64,000 bases of DNA from Streptomyces tirandamycinicus (GCF_003097515.1 NZ_CP029188.1:4785001-4849000), one strand, 5' to 3'; positions 47,763 through 56,249 are shown, counted from the first letter of the stretch. The notes: generated by a model not told the origin, from the letters alone. Made by a program: numbers and translations.

Positions 47763-48130
47763 TGTGCGGGCGCGGACGGGGTGGGGTGTATCCGCGCTGC
47801 CGCTCTTCTGGACGACCTGGCCCGGGTCGATGGGGGTCGCGCGACCGACTATGGCAGACATTCGGCCATCCATCAATGGTGCATTTCGGTCTTTCTATGC
47901 ACAGCCCGGCAATGCAACATTGAATCAAAGGTGAATTCGACCCCCTGTCTGGCAAACGATGAATGGGTATGGGGCCAGATGGGTGAATCTTCGGACCGGA
48001 GCTCTCCCCGTGTGTGTCGGACGGCGGCCCTCGGCCATGCCCCTCGCTACCTTTCGTCCGCATCGCACCCGCCGCACGGGCACCCGGACCGCCCGCGGTG
48101 CCGCCGGTGCCGACCACGGAGCCGCCGCCC
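47763..48130. other. Upstream region of the propeller lipoprotein
   Basis: About 370 bp without a gene. The part 47860-47970 is relatively A/T-rich and is the likely promoter zone, although I could not fix a convincing -35/-10 pair. No other structure was seen. Confidence 0.5.
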
Positions 48131-49303
48131 ATGCCGCATCCCACCCAGCGATCCCTGCCGCTCCTCGCGGCCTTCCTGCTCGCGGCCCTCGGAGCGGGCT
48201 GCGACGCGCCCGCGGAGAAGGAGGGGACCGTGGCGGCCCCGCCCGTCCGGGCGCGGGAGGACGGCGTACCGGTGGGGCTGCCCGGAATGCCGCCGCTCCT
48301 CGACCCCAGGGACGTCTACGCCGCCGACCGCCCCGGCAGGCTCTCACCCGTGGTGCGGGACTTCCCGTCGCGGGTCTATGTGCCCAACACCGGCTCCAAC
48401 ACCGTCTCGGTGATCGACCCGGCCACCTACAAGGTCGTCGAGACCATCCCGGTGGGCGTCCAGCCGCAGCACGTCGTCCCCTCCTGGGATCTGAAGACCC
48501 TGTGGGTGAACAACAACCGGGGCCACACCCTCACCCCCATCGACCCGGCCACCGGCACGGCCGGCCGGCCGGTGGAGGTCCACGACCCGTACAACCTCTA
48601 CTTCACGCCCAACGGCCGCTACGCCGTCGTCATGGCCTCCCTGGACCGGGAACTGGTCTTCCGCGACCCGCACACCATGCGCACGCTCAAGACCACGCCG
48701 GTCACCTGCTACGGCGTCAACCACGCGGACTTCTCCGCGGACGGCCGCTACTTCATCGTCTCCTGCGAGTTCTCCGGCGAGCTGCTCAAGGTCGACACGG
48801 AGAGCATGGAGGTCGTCGGCCAGCAGAAGCTGCCGTTCCGCGGCGCCATGCCGCAGGACGTGAAACTCTCGCCGGACGGCAGGACCTTCTACATCGCCGA
48901 CATGGTCGCCGACGGCATGTGGGTGCTCGACGGCGACCGGTTCACCACACCGAACCTGCTGCCCACCGGCAAGGGCTGCCACGGCCTGTACGTCAGCCGC
49001 GACTCCCGCGAGATGTACGTCACCAACCGGGGCGAGGGATCGGTCTCGGTCTTCGACTTCGCCCAGGACCGGCTGACGAAGAAGTGGCGGCTGCCGAACG
49101 GCGGCTCCCCGGACATGGGCGGCGTCTCCGCGGACGGAAGGGTGCTGTGGCTGTCGGGCCGCTACCACTCCGAGGTGTACGCGATCGACACCGCGACCGG
49201 GGAGCAACTCGCCCGCATCCCCGTCGGCAGCGGTCCGCACGGCCTCGCCGTCTACCCCCAGCCCGGCCGCTACTCCCTGGGGCATACGGGCGTCTTCCGC
49301 TGA
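48131..49303 (+). CDS. Beta-propeller lipoprotein (YVTN/YncE family)
   Basis: A 390-residue lipoprotein with a signal ending in the lipobox LGAGC (Cys near 24). After a short linker, blades follow with sequences such as VYVPNTGSNTVSVIDPATYKV, LYFTPNGRYAVV, DVKLSPDGRTFYIADMV and LYVSRDSREMYVTNRGEGSV, a seven-bladed YVTN-type propeller. The blades are more diverged than in the propeller at 32902-34068. No catalytic residues can be assigned; surface binding or metabolite sensing is possible. The ATG at 48131 has GGAG about 9 bp upstream. Confidence 0.86.
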   Translation: MPHPTQRSLPLLAAFLLAALGAGCDAPAEKEGTVAAPPVRAREDGVPVGLPGMPPLLDPRDVYAADRPGRLSPVVRDFPSRVYVPNTGSNTVSVIDPATYKVVETIPVGVQPQHVVPSWDLKTLWVNNNRGHTLTPIDPATGTAGRPVEVHDPYNLYFTPNGRYAVVMASLDRELVFRDPHTMRTLKTTPVTCYGVNHADFSADGRYFIVSCEFSGELLKVDTESMEVVGQQKLPFRGAMPQDVKLSPDGRTFYIADMVADGMWVLDGDRFTTPNLLPTGKGCHGLYVSRDSREMYVTNRGEGSVSVFDFAQDRLTKKWRLPNGGSPDMGGVSADGRVLWLSGRYHSEVYAIDTATGEQLARIPVGSGPHGLAVYPQPGRYSLGHTGVFR

Positions 49304-49519
49304 CCCGGCGCGGGTACGGCGGCCCGTCCGCGCCGGCCGCCCGGCCACCGGCCGGTACCCCGCCCGCTGGAACGTCTGGGTCCCGGCGTCGTACGTCCTC
49401 GGTGGCGCGCTACCGTCGGGGCCGTGGGCCGGAGGATGGGACGAAGACCGGCTGCGGGCTGTGCGCGGCGCGCTCCACACGCAGGGATACCCGCGTTCCG
49501 TTGAGCCGCGGCCTCGCGG

Positions 49520-49912
49520 TCACACCTTGACGATGCGGATGCCGGGGCCGCACAGCATGAGGAGGTCCTCGGGGTCCGACGTCAGGACGGTCACGGGGGC
49601 GGGCGAGGCGAGTGCGGTGGCGGTCACGATGGCGTCGAGGGCGTACTTGTGGCCGTGCAGGCTGGCAGCGGCCAGGAGTTTGCTGGCGTGGCGGGCGATG
49701 GCTTCGGTGGGCGGCACGATGTTCACGCGGGAAACGGCGTAGTCGAAGCGGGCCTGGTTGACCTTGGGATCGCGTGCTTCGACCAGCGTGACGGAGCTGG
49801 TGACCACGCGGATGTCCTCGGCCTCGGCCGCAGTCAGCCACTCGGTGAGTTCAGGGGAGTGTCGTACGAGTTTGGACAGCCCCTCGCAGTCCAGGACGAG
49901 CGTCCCGCTCAC
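49520..49912 (-). CDS. PIN-domain toxin, VapC-like
   Basis: A 130-residue PIN-domain ribonuclease, the presumed toxin of a type II toxin-antitoxin pair. The acidic metal-binding set is visible: Asp8 in LVLDCEG, Glu45 in TLVEARD, Asp93 in ALDAIV and Asp113 in TSDPEDL. The length is normal for VapC. The GTG start at 49912 overlaps the antitoxin stop by 4 bp. Family toxins cleave tRNA or rRNA when freed from antitoxin; the target here is unknown. Local base composition is less GC-extreme than in the neighbours, suggesting acquisition. Confidence 0.85.
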   Translation of the reverse strand: MSGTLVLDCEGLSKLVRHSPELTEWLTAAEAEDIRVVTSSVTLVEARDPKVNQARFDYAVSRVNIVPPTEAIARHASKLLAAASLHGHKYALDAIVTATALASPAPVTVLTSDPEDLLMLCGPGIRIVKV

Positions 49913-50181
49913 GCGGCGTCCGCCGAGCTGGCCGTGTCACCGCGCAGGACGGCTCGCTTGGTCTCGACCGCTGCCTGGTCCACCGGGCCGTGTTCGGCTT
50001 CGGCGTCCTCGATGAGTTCGCGCAGCCGGTCCCGCTCCAGCTGGCGCTGGATGAGGGCTTCGACGTACGCGGACATGCCACGCTTGCCGGTACGTGCCTT
50101 GAGCGCGGCGATGGTGCCTTCATGGAGGGAGACGGAGACCGGACGGACGGGGCCTTCGCCGGGAGCGGAGGAGGTGGCCAT
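49909..50181 (-). CDS. Ribbon-helix-helix-type antitoxin
   Basis: A 90-residue protein upstream of and overlapping the PIN toxin. Residues about 12-50 (RPVSVSLHEGTIAALKART, then GKRGMSAYVEALIQRQLERD) fit a ribbon-helix-helix DNA-binding fold: a beta strand with alternating residues and two helices. The acidic C-terminal part (about 50-90) would wrap the toxin. The ATG at 50181 has no recognisable ribosome binding site and lies only 10 bp from an inverted repeat that is probably its own operator, so a very short or leaderless mRNA is possible. Confidence 0.8.
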   Translation of the reverse strand: MATSSAPGEGPVRPVSVSLHEGTIAALKARTGKRGMSAYVEALIQRQLERDRLRELIEDAEAEHGPVDQAAVETKRAVLRGDTASSADAA

Positions 50182-50191
50182 GGATCTACTT

Positions 50192-50208
50192 TAACAACAC
50201 TCTTGTTA
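50192..50208. promoter_or_regulatory. Operator-like inverted repeat of the toxin-antitoxin operon
   Basis: TAACAA-CACTC-TTGTTA has perfect 6-bp arms around 5 bp and is strikingly A/T-rich for this chromosome. It begins 10 bp upstream of the antitoxin ATG, where type II antitoxins usually autoregulate. Confidence 0.65.
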
Positions 50209-50253
50209 TTGAGGGGGTCGCTAACCATGCCCGATCCTTCGTGCAGACATCGC

Positions 50254-50421
50254 CCAAGGGCTGTCCCGCCATCCCCAGCGGGCGCACGACGACAGCTGCG
50301 GCACCTCGCTGTGTTGTCGGATCGCCCGAATACGCCCAGTATGAGGACGACCCTCCGCCTTGCGATGCACCCCATCTGACGCCGCGCGCTGATGCGCCGG
50401 TGATTGCGGGACAGCCCTTGG
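50254..50421. mobile_element. MITE-like element with perfect 16-bp terminal inverted repeats
   Basis: ccaagggctgtcccgc (50254-50269) and its exact complement gcgggacagcccttgg (50406-50421) bound a 168-bp non-coding unit with further internal palindromic parts. No transposase is encoded. I saw no clear target-site duplication. The GGGCTGTCCCG-type end resembles ends of some Streptomyces insertion sequences as I remember them, so a non-autonomous derivative is plausible. Confidence 0.5.
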
Positions 50422-50583
50422 CTGATCGTCACCGCAGAGCCGATCGAAGGGCGCTGGGGGAGGGGGCCGTCGTCGAGCAGGTGGGATGTACCCCAGGTCA
50501 GACGTCGATCGGCGAACAGTTTCCCAGGGACTCTCACGTCCGTCCCAGGGAGTCCCAGGGACCTTTCCACCGCGTGCGCGGAG

Positions 50584-50630
50584 AAGGCCCCGACAGCGCT
50601 GAAAGACACGAACGCACTGGTCAGGGCCTT
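50584..50630 (-). terminator. Hairpin downstream of sdaA
   Basis: aaggccccgac (50584-50594) and gtcagggcctt (50620-50630) pair over 11 positions with one G-U pair in the RNA. It starts 4 bp after the sdaA stop on the minus strand. Confidence 0.6.
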
Positions 50631-50633
50631 GCC

Positions 50634-52004
50634 TCAGCACTCGATGATGTTGACCGCCAGCCCGCCGCGCGCCGTCTCCTTGTACTTCACCGACATGTCC
50701 GCGCCGGTGTCCTTCATGGTCTTGATGACCTTGTCGAGGGAGACCTTGTGGCTGCCGTCGCCGCGCAGCGCCATCCGCGCGGCGGTGACGGCCTTCACCG
50801 CGGCCATGCCGTTGCGCTCGATGCATGGGATCTGGACGAGCCCGCCGACCGGGTCGCAGGTGAGGCCCAGGTTGTGCTCCATGCCGATCTCGGCGGCGTT
50901 CTCGACCTGTTCCGGGGAGCCGCCCATCACCTCGGCGAGCGCGCCCGCCGCCATCGAGCAGGCCGAGCCGACCTCGCCCTGGCAGCCGACCTCGGCGCCC
51001 GAGATCGAGGCGTTCTCCTTGAAGAGCATGCCGATCGCGCCGGCCGCGAGCAGGAAGCGGATCACGCCTTCCTCGTCGGCTCCCGGCACGAAGTTCATGT
51101 AGTAGTGGAGGACCGCCGGGATGATGCCCGCCGCGCCGTTCGTGGGGGCGGTCACGACACGGCCGCCCGCCGCGTTCTCCTCGTTGACGGCCATCGCGTA
51201 GAGCGTGATCCACTCCATCGCCAGCGCCTGCGGGTCGCCCTCGGAGCGCAGCTTGCGCGCTGTGTTGGCGGCGCGGCGGCGGACCTTGAGCCCGCCCGGG
51301 AGGATGCCCTCGCGGGACATGCCGCGCGAGACGCAGGCCTGCATGACCCGCCAGATGTCCAGCAGCCCGTCGCGGATCTCGTCCTCGGTCCGCCAGGCCT
51401 TCTCGTTCTCCATCATCAGCGAGGAGATCGACAGTCCCGTCTCGCGGGACAGCCGAAGCAGCTCGTCGCCGGTGCGGAAGGGGTACTTCAGCACGGTGTC
51501 GTCCGGCACGATCGGGTTCTCCCCGGCCACCGCGTCCTCGTCGACGACGAAGCCGCCGCCCACCGAGTAGTACGTCTTCTCCAGCAGCGTGCCGCCCTCG
51601 GCGTCGTACGCCCACAGGGTCATGCCGTTCGCGTGGTACGGGAGCGCCTTGCGGCGGTGCAGGACCAGGTCCCGGTCGAAGTCGAAGGCGATCTCGTGCG
51701 CGCCGAGGAGCCTGATCCGCCGGTCGCTCTTGATCCGCTCGACCTCGTCGTCGGCGGTCTCGACGTCGACCGTGCGGGGCGAGCTGCCCTCCAGGCCCAG
51801 CAGGACGGCCTTGGGGGTGCCGTGGCCGTGCCCGGTCGCACCGAGGGAGCCGTACAGCTCCGCGCGTATCGCCGCGGTGTGGGCCAGCACGCCCTCGTTC
51901 TTGAGCCGGCGGGCGAACATGCCCGCCGCCCTCATCGGGCCGACGGTGTGGGAGCTGGACGGCCCGATGCCGATCGAGAACAGGTCGAAGACCGAGATGG
52001 CCAC
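50634..52004 (-). CDS. sdaA: L-serine ammonia-lyase (iron-sulfur L-serine dehydratase)
   Basis: Deaminates L-serine to pyruvate and ammonia with a 4Fe-4S cluster. The 456-residue single-chain enzyme starts ISVFDLFSIGIGPSSSHTVGPMRAAG (the beta domain) and carries the cluster cysteines in GCQGEVGSACSMAAG, NLGLTCDPVGGLVQIPCIERN and the catalytic region. It ends in NIIEC: a C-terminal Cys, which in the Legionella enzyme reaches the cluster as an inhibitory ligand. The GTG at 52004 has AAGGAG 8 bp upstream. It lies downstream of glyA, separated by a strong hairpin, so it is probably expressed partly on its own. Confidence 0.96.
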   Translation of the reverse strand: MAISVFDLFSIGIGPSSSHTVGPMRAAGMFARRLKNEGVLAHTAAIRAELYGSLGATGHGHGTPKAVLLGLEGSSPRTVDVETADDEVERIKSDRRIRLLGAHEIAFDFDRDLVLHRRKALPYHANGMTLWAYDAEGGTLLEKTYYSVGGGFVVDEDAVAGENPIVPDDTVLKYPFRTGDELLRLSRETGLSISSLMMENEKAWRTEDEIRDGLLDIWRVMQACVSRGMSREGILPGGLKVRRRAANTARKLRSEGDPQALAMEWITLYAMAVNEENAAGGRVVTAPTNGAAGIIPAVLHYYMNFVPGADEEGVIRFLLAAGAIGMLFKENASISGAEVGCQGEVGSACSMAAGALAEVMGGSPEQVENAAEIGMEHNLGLTCDPVGGLVQIPCIERNGMAAVKAVTAARMALRGDGSHKVSLDKVIKTMKDTGADMSVKYKETARGGLAVNIIEC

Positions 52005-52136
52005 GGGTGGTACTCCTTGTGGGATGGCTGTGCTTTCCCGGGGGACGCGGTGTCCCAGTGCGGCTGCGCCGCGGGCCGGACCCCCGGCCGTGGGGCCGGG
52101 GCAGGGAGGCGCGGGGGTGCGCGCCGGGTGCACGGT

Positions 52137-52178
52137 GCGGGGCACCGCACGCACCGTCCGGTGTGCGCGGTGCCCCGC
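52137..52178 (-). terminator. Large hairpin between glyA and sdaA
   Basis: gcggggcaccgc (52137-52148) and gcggtgccccgc (52167-52178) are perfect arms, and the stem continues inward with one mismatch and one wobble. It lies 19 bp after the glyA stop and probably ends most of the gcvT-gcvH-glyA transcript. Confidence 0.75.
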
Positions 52179-52197
52179 CGGTCGCGCTCAGGTCTGC

Positions 52198-53457
52198 TTA
52201 CAGACCAGGGTAAAGGGGGTGCTTCGCGGCGAGTGCCGAGACGCGTCCCTTGAGGGCCTGCGCATCGTACGAGGGCTTGAGCACCTCGGCGATGACGTCG
52301 GCGACCTCGCGGAAGTCCTCGGCCTGGAAGCCGCGGGTGGCGAGCGCCGGGGTACCGATCCGCAGGCCGGAGGTGACCATCGGGGGGCGCGGGTCGTTCG
52401 GGACGGCGTTGCGGTTGACGGTGATGCCGACCTCGTGGAGCCGGTCCTCGGCCTGCTGGCCGTCCAGCTCCGAGTGCCGCAGGTCCACCAGCACCAGGTG
52501 CACGTCCGTGCCGCCGGACAGCACGGAGACCCCGGCCTGCCTGACGTCGTCCTGGACCAGGCGCTCGGCGATGATCTTCGCGCCGTCCAGGGTGCGCTGC
52601 TGGCGCTCCTTGAACTCCTCCGAGGCCGCGACCTTGAAGGAGACCGCCTTGGCGGCGATCACATGCTCCAGCGGGCCGCCCTGCTGGCCGGGGAAGACCG
52701 CGGAGTTGATCTTCTTGGCGAGCTCGGCGGTGCAGAGGATCACTCCGCCGCGCGGCCCGCCGAGCGTCTTGTGGGTGGTCGTGGTCACGACATGGGCGTG
52801 CGGCACCGGGTTCGGGTGCAGCCCGGCGGCCACCAGGCCCGCGAAGTGGGCCATGTCGACCATCAGGTACGCGCCGACCTCGTCCGCGATCCGGCGGAAC
52901 GCGGCGAAGTCCAGCTGACGCGGGTACGCCGACCAGCCGGCGACGATCAGCCTCGGCTTGGACTCCTTGGCGAGCCGCTCCACCTCGGCCATGTCGACCT
53001 GGCCGGTGGCGTCGTCGACGTGGTAGGCGACCACGTTGTAGAGCTTGCCGGAGAAGTTGATCTTCATGCCGTGGGTCAGGTGCCCGCCGTGCGCGAGGTT
53101 CAGGCCCATGATCGTGTCGCCCGGCTTCAGCAGGGCGAACATCGCCGCCGCGTTGGCCTGGGCGCCCGAGTGCGGCTGCACGTTCGCGTGCTCGGCGCCG
53201 AACAGCTCCTTGATGCGGTCGATGGCGATCTGCTCGACCACGTCGACGTGCTCGCAGCCGCCGTAGTAGCGGCGGCCGGGGTAGCCCTCGGCGTACTTGT
53301 TGGTCAGGACGGAGCCCTGCGCCTCCATGACCGCGACCGGGGCGAAGTTCTCCGACGCGATCATTTCCAGGGTGGACTGCTGGCGGTGGAGCTCGGCGTC
53401 GACGGCGGCGGCGACATCCGGGTCGAGCTCGTGGAGAGGGGTGTTGAGAAGCGACAT
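52198..53457 (-). CDS. glyA: Serine hydroxymethyltransferase
   Basis: PLP enzyme interconverting serine plus tetrahydrofolate with glycine plus 5,10-methylene-tetrahydrofolate. The 419-residue product is of normal length and shows STLEMIASENFAP, GYPGRRYYGGCEHVD, NVQPHSGAQAN, the PLP-lysine motif VVTTTTHKTLGGPRGG (Lys near 230) and SAVFPGQQGGPLEHVIAAKA. It is third in the minus-strand unit gcvT-gcvH-glyA, 27 bp after gcvH, and thus under the glycine riboswitch. It can use the methylene-tetrahydrofolate from glycine cleavage to build serine. Confidence 0.97.
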   Translation of the reverse strand: MSLLNTPLHELDPDVAAAVDAELHRQQSTLEMIASENFAPVAVMEAQGSVLTNKYAEGYPGRRYYGGCEHVDVVEQIAIDRIKELFGAEHANVQPHSGAQANAAAMFALLKPGDTIMGLNLAHGGHLTHGMKINFSGKLYNVVAYHVDDATGQVDMAEVERLAKESKPRLIVAGWSAYPRQLDFAAFRRIADEVGAYLMVDMAHFAGLVAAGLHPNPVPHAHVVTTTTHKTLGGPRGGVILCTAELAKKINSAVFPGQQGGPLEHVIAAKAVSFKVAASEEFKERQQRTLDGAKIIAERLVQDDVRQAGVSVLSGGTDVHLVLVDLRHSELDGQQAEDRLHEVGITVNRNAVPNDPRPPMVTSGLRIGTPALATRGFQAEDFREVADVIAEVLKPSYDAQALKGRVSALAAKHPLYPGL

Positions 53458-53484
53458 CTTGCTATCCCTAGGGTCGGGTCCTGC

Positions 53485-53859
53485 TCAGCTGGCGAAGTCG
53501 GTGTACTCGGCGGCGGAGAGCAGGTCCTCCGGCTCCTGTGCGACCCGCACCTTGAACAGCCAGCCGCGCTCGAAGGGGGCGGAGTTCACCAGCGACGGGT
53601 CGTCCACGACGTCCTGGTTGGCCTCGACGACCTCACCCGTCACCGGGGAGTACAGATCGCTGACCGACTTGGTCGACTCCAGCTCGCCGCAGGTCTCGCC
53701 CGCGGTCACCGTGTCGCCGACCTCCGGGAGCTGGACGTACACGACGTCGCCCAGGGCGTTCGCCGCGTGCTCCGTGATGCCGACCGTCGAGACGCCGTCC
53801 TCGGCGGCCGACAGCCACTCGTGCTCCTTGCTGTACCGCAGCTGCTGGGGGTTGCTCAT
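53485..53859 (-). CDS. gcvH: Glycine cleavage system H protein
   Basis: Lipoyl carrier shuttling the aminomethyl group between the P, T and L proteins of glycine cleavage. The 124-residue chain begins LRYSKEHEWL, contains VGITEHAANALGDVVYVQLPEVG, and carries the lipoylated Lys64 in GELESTKSVSDLYSPVTGEV. The ATG at 53859 has AGGAGA upstream and gives the usual family N-terminus; the frame above it is not coding. It lies 55 bp after gcvT. The P protein gene is not in this window. Confidence 0.96.
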   Translation of the reverse strand: MSNPQQLRYSKEHEWLSAAEDGVSTVGITEHAANALGDVVYVQLPEVGDTVTAGETCGELESTKSVSDLYSPVTGEVVEANQDVVDDPSLVNSAPFERGWLFKVRVAQEPEDLLSAAEYTDFAS

Positions 53860-53914
53860 GACCTGAATTCTCCTGTACGCGGGGACGTGCTGCTGATGGG
53901 GGATGCCGGAGTGG

Positions 53915-55030
53915 CTACTTCTGGCGCTTGTAGAAGGGGAGCGCCACGACTTCGTACGGCTCATGGGTACCGCGGATGTCGACGCCGACGCCCTCGGTGC
54001 CGGGCGCGGCGTGCGCGGCGTCCACGTAGGCCATGGCGAGCGGCTTGCCCAGGGTCGGCGAAGGGGCGCCGGAGGTCACCTCGCCGACGGCCTCGCCACC
54101 GGCGACCACGGACATCCCGGCCCGCGGCACCCGGCGGCCCTGGGCGACCAGGCCGACCAGCTTGCGGGGCGGGTTCGTGGCGGCACGCTCCGCGGCGGCC
54201 TCCAGGGCCTTGCGGCCGACGAAGTCGCCCTCCTTCTCGAACTTCACGACCCGGCCGAGACCGGCGTCGAAGGGGGTGAGCGACGTGGTCAGCTCGTGCC
54301 CGTACAGCGGCATGCCCGCCTCCAGGCGCAGCGTGTCGCGGCAGGACAGGCCGCAGGGCACCAGCCCGGCCGGGGCGCCGGCCTCGGTCAGCGCCTGCCA
54401 CAGCGTCTCCGCGTGCCGGGGCTCGACGAACAGTTCGAATCCGTCCTCGCCGGTGTAGCCGGTGCGGGCGATCAGCGCCGGGACGCCGGCGACGGTGCCG
54501 GGGAGGCCGGCGTAGTACTTCAGTCCGTCCAGGTCGGCGTCGGTGAGCGAGCCGAGGATGCCCGGTGACGCGGGGCCCTGTACGGCGATGAGCGCATATG
54601 CGTCACGGTCGTCGCGTACGGCGGCGTCGAAGCCCTCGGCACGCTCCGTGAGGGCGTCGAGGACGGTCTGCGCGTTGGAGGCGTTGGCGACGACCATGTA
54701 CTCCGTGTCGCCGAGGCGGTAGACGATCAGGTCGTCGAGGATGCCGCCGTCCTCCCGGCAGATCATCGTGTAGCGGGCGCGGCCGGTGGCGACGCCGCCG
54801 ATGTTGCCGACCAGCGCGTAGTCCAGCAGCGCGGCGGCCTGCGGCCCGGTGACGCTGATCTCGCCCATGTGGGAGAGGTCGAAGAGACCGGCCTTCGTCC
54901 GGACGGCGTGGTGCTCGTCGCGCTCGCTCGTATACCGCAGCGGCATGTCCCAGCCCGCAAAATCGGTCATGGTCGCGCCCAGCGAGCGATGCAGGGCGTC
55001 GAGGGCGGTGAGACGGGGGGCGTTGCTCAT
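53915..55030 (-). CDS. gcvT: Glycine cleavage system T protein (aminomethyltransferase)
   Basis: Transfers the methylene carbon from lipoyl-bound aminomethyl to tetrahydrofolate, releasing ammonia. The 371-residue protein shows DFAGWDMPLRYTSERDEHHAVRT, GLFDLSHMGEI, ALIAVQGPAS, ARTGYTGEDGFELF, GLSCRDTLRLEAGMPLYGHE and a C-terminal beta barrel with GEVTSGAPSPTLGKPLAMAYV. The ATG at 55030 is preferred over the upstream open codons, which fall at the end of the riboswitch. First gene of the glycine unit. Confidence 0.96.
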   Translation of the reverse strand: MSNAPRLTALDALHRSLGATMTDFAGWDMPLRYTSERDEHHAVRTKAGLFDLSHMGEISVTGPQAAALLDYALVGNIGGVATGRARYTMICREDGGILDDLIVYRLGDTEYMVVANASNAQTVLDALTERAEGFDAAVRDDRDAYALIAVQGPASPGILGSLTDADLDGLKYYAGLPGTVAGVPALIARTGYTGEDGFELFVEPRHAETLWQALTEAGAPAGLVPCGLSCRDTLRLEAGMPLYGHELTTSLTPFDAGLGRVVKFEKEGDFVGRKALEAAAERAATNPPRKLVGLVAQGRRVPRAGMSVVAGGEAVGEVTSGAPSPTLGKPLAMAYVDAAHAAPGTEGVGVDIRGTHEPYEVVALPFYKRQK

Positions 55031-55066
55031 GGATGGGGCTCCCAGGGCATGACTGGCGAGGACGAT

Positions 55067-55290
55067 CCTCCCCATCTGTCATCGAAACCTGAGAGGTTCG
55101 TCACGACCACACGTAGCCGACGTACGCGGAGGGCGTGACTTGCACCTTGGGTGGAACCGCAGGAGCTGCGGTCCGCTTTTCAGATCTGCCTCGTCGCGCG
55201 CGGTACGGGGCCTGAGAGATTCAAGGGAGGGACTTGCTCCTTCGGCGCCCGGCCCACAGAGTGGCCGGGACTCTCCCGCGCGGATTCAAG
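55067..55290 (-). promoter_or_regulatory. Tandem glycine riboswitch upstream of gcvT
   Basis: Read on the minus strand, two glycine aptamers lie in series. The 5' aptamer (about 55290-55173) has GCGGGAGAG, then GCGCCGAAGGAGCAA and CTCTCAGGC, closing with GGCAGATCTGAAAAGC. The 3' aptamer (about 55170-55067) has CACCCAAGGTGCAAG, CCTCTCAGG and GATGACAGATGGGGAGG. These are the conserved cores and linkers of the cooperative glycine riboswitch. It ends about 37 nt before the gcvT ATG. In this family glycine binding turns on glycine cleavage genes; control of initiation or termination cannot be told apart here. Confidence 0.9.
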
Positions 55291-55419
55291 CGGCCGGTAT
55301 GCAGTTTGCGCGGACATCATTGCACGGGTGCTCGCGTCGGCAAATCACTTGGTGGCCATTACCTTTTCTTTAGGCTTCTTGGGCAGGGTCTGGAGACCCG
55401 ACAGGGGGAGAGTGAGCTG

Positions 55420-56121
55420 ATGACGTTGCAGCAGCCCGGTGCGTATCCGGCGACCGCAGGGGTGCCCGCACGGCCCCGATTCCCCGCGCGAGCCGCCGGG
55501 GCCGCCGGGCGCGGCCTGCCGATCGGCCTCACCACGGCCCCGCCCCTCGTACGCGACCTGCGGGAACGGCAGGGGCACGGCCCGCGCGCCCTGGCCTTCC
55601 GCCGCGGCGACCTGGTCGTGATCTCCGGGCTGCCCGGCAGCGGCAAGTCCACGCTCATCCGGCGGGCGGCCGAGGGCGGCGGGATCGACTCCCAGGACAC
55701 CCGGGACCGCTGGGACCGGCGGATGCCCCGCGCCGTGCCGTACGCCGTCTACCGCCCGCTCGTGCGCCTCGCCCACTACGCGGGGCTGCGGCGGGCGCTG
55801 CGCTCCGGGGAGAGCGTGATCGTGCACGACTGCGGTACCCAGTCGTGGGTCCGCCGCTGGCTGGCCCGCGAGGCACGCAGGCGGGGCTGCGAGCTCCATC
55901 TGCTCCTGCTGGACGTCACACCCGAGACCGCCCGCGCGGGCCAGCGGGAGCGCGGCCGCGGCGTCTCCGGCTACGCCTTCGCGCGCCACCGCCGAGCGGT
56001 CTCCCGCATCCTCCGGGCCGTCGAGCGCGGCCACCTCCCCGCGGGCTGCGCCTCCGCGACCCTGCTCGACCGCGCCGCGGCCTCCGCGCTGACCCGGATC
56101 GGCTTCGCCGAGCAGCCCTGA
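55420..56121 (+). CDS. P-loop ATP-binding (kinase-like) protein
   Basis: A 233-residue cytoplasmic protein with a clear Walker A in VISGLPGSGKSTLIRRA (about 69-85). Asp-containing strands follow (VIVHDCGTQSW and LHLLLLDVTPETARAGQRERG), then an Arg-rich RGVSGYAFARHRRAVSRIL lid-like segment. The layout resembles zeta-toxin or gluconate-kinase-type small P-loop kinases; the substrate is unknown. The first 45 residues are Pro/Ala-rich. The ATG at 55420 has GGGGGAG about 12 bp upstream. It is divergent from the gcvT riboswitch leader, so its promoter lies in the same 130-bp space. Confidence 0.75.
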   Translation: MTLQQPGAYPATAGVPARPRFPARAAGAAGRGLPIGLTTAPPLVRDLRERQGHGPRALAFRRGDLVVISGLPGSGKSTLIRRAAEGGGIDSQDTRDRWDRRMPRAVPYAVYRPLVRLAHYAGLRRALRSGESVIVHDCGTQSWVRRWLAREARRRGCELHLLLLDVTPETARAGQRERGRGVSGYAFARHRRAVSRILRAVERGHLPAGCASATLLDRAAASALTRIGFAEQP

Positions 56122-56249
56122 CGACGGGCCGGAGAGCGCGCGGCCGCATGGTGGGTCCGGGCCCGCGCCACCCCCGCCGCGGCCGCTACCCTGCTGCGCA
56201 GGACGTCGCGGCCGGCCTGTCCGGGTCGGCGGGGGAAGCAGGGATCGCA

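Noticed and set aside
47232..47876. 214-codon minus-strand frame rich in His/Ala/Pro/Arg repeats
   Set aside because: Its repetitive peptide is only the translation of the 22-bp DNA repeat. It has no start signal and overlaps the ATPase gene.
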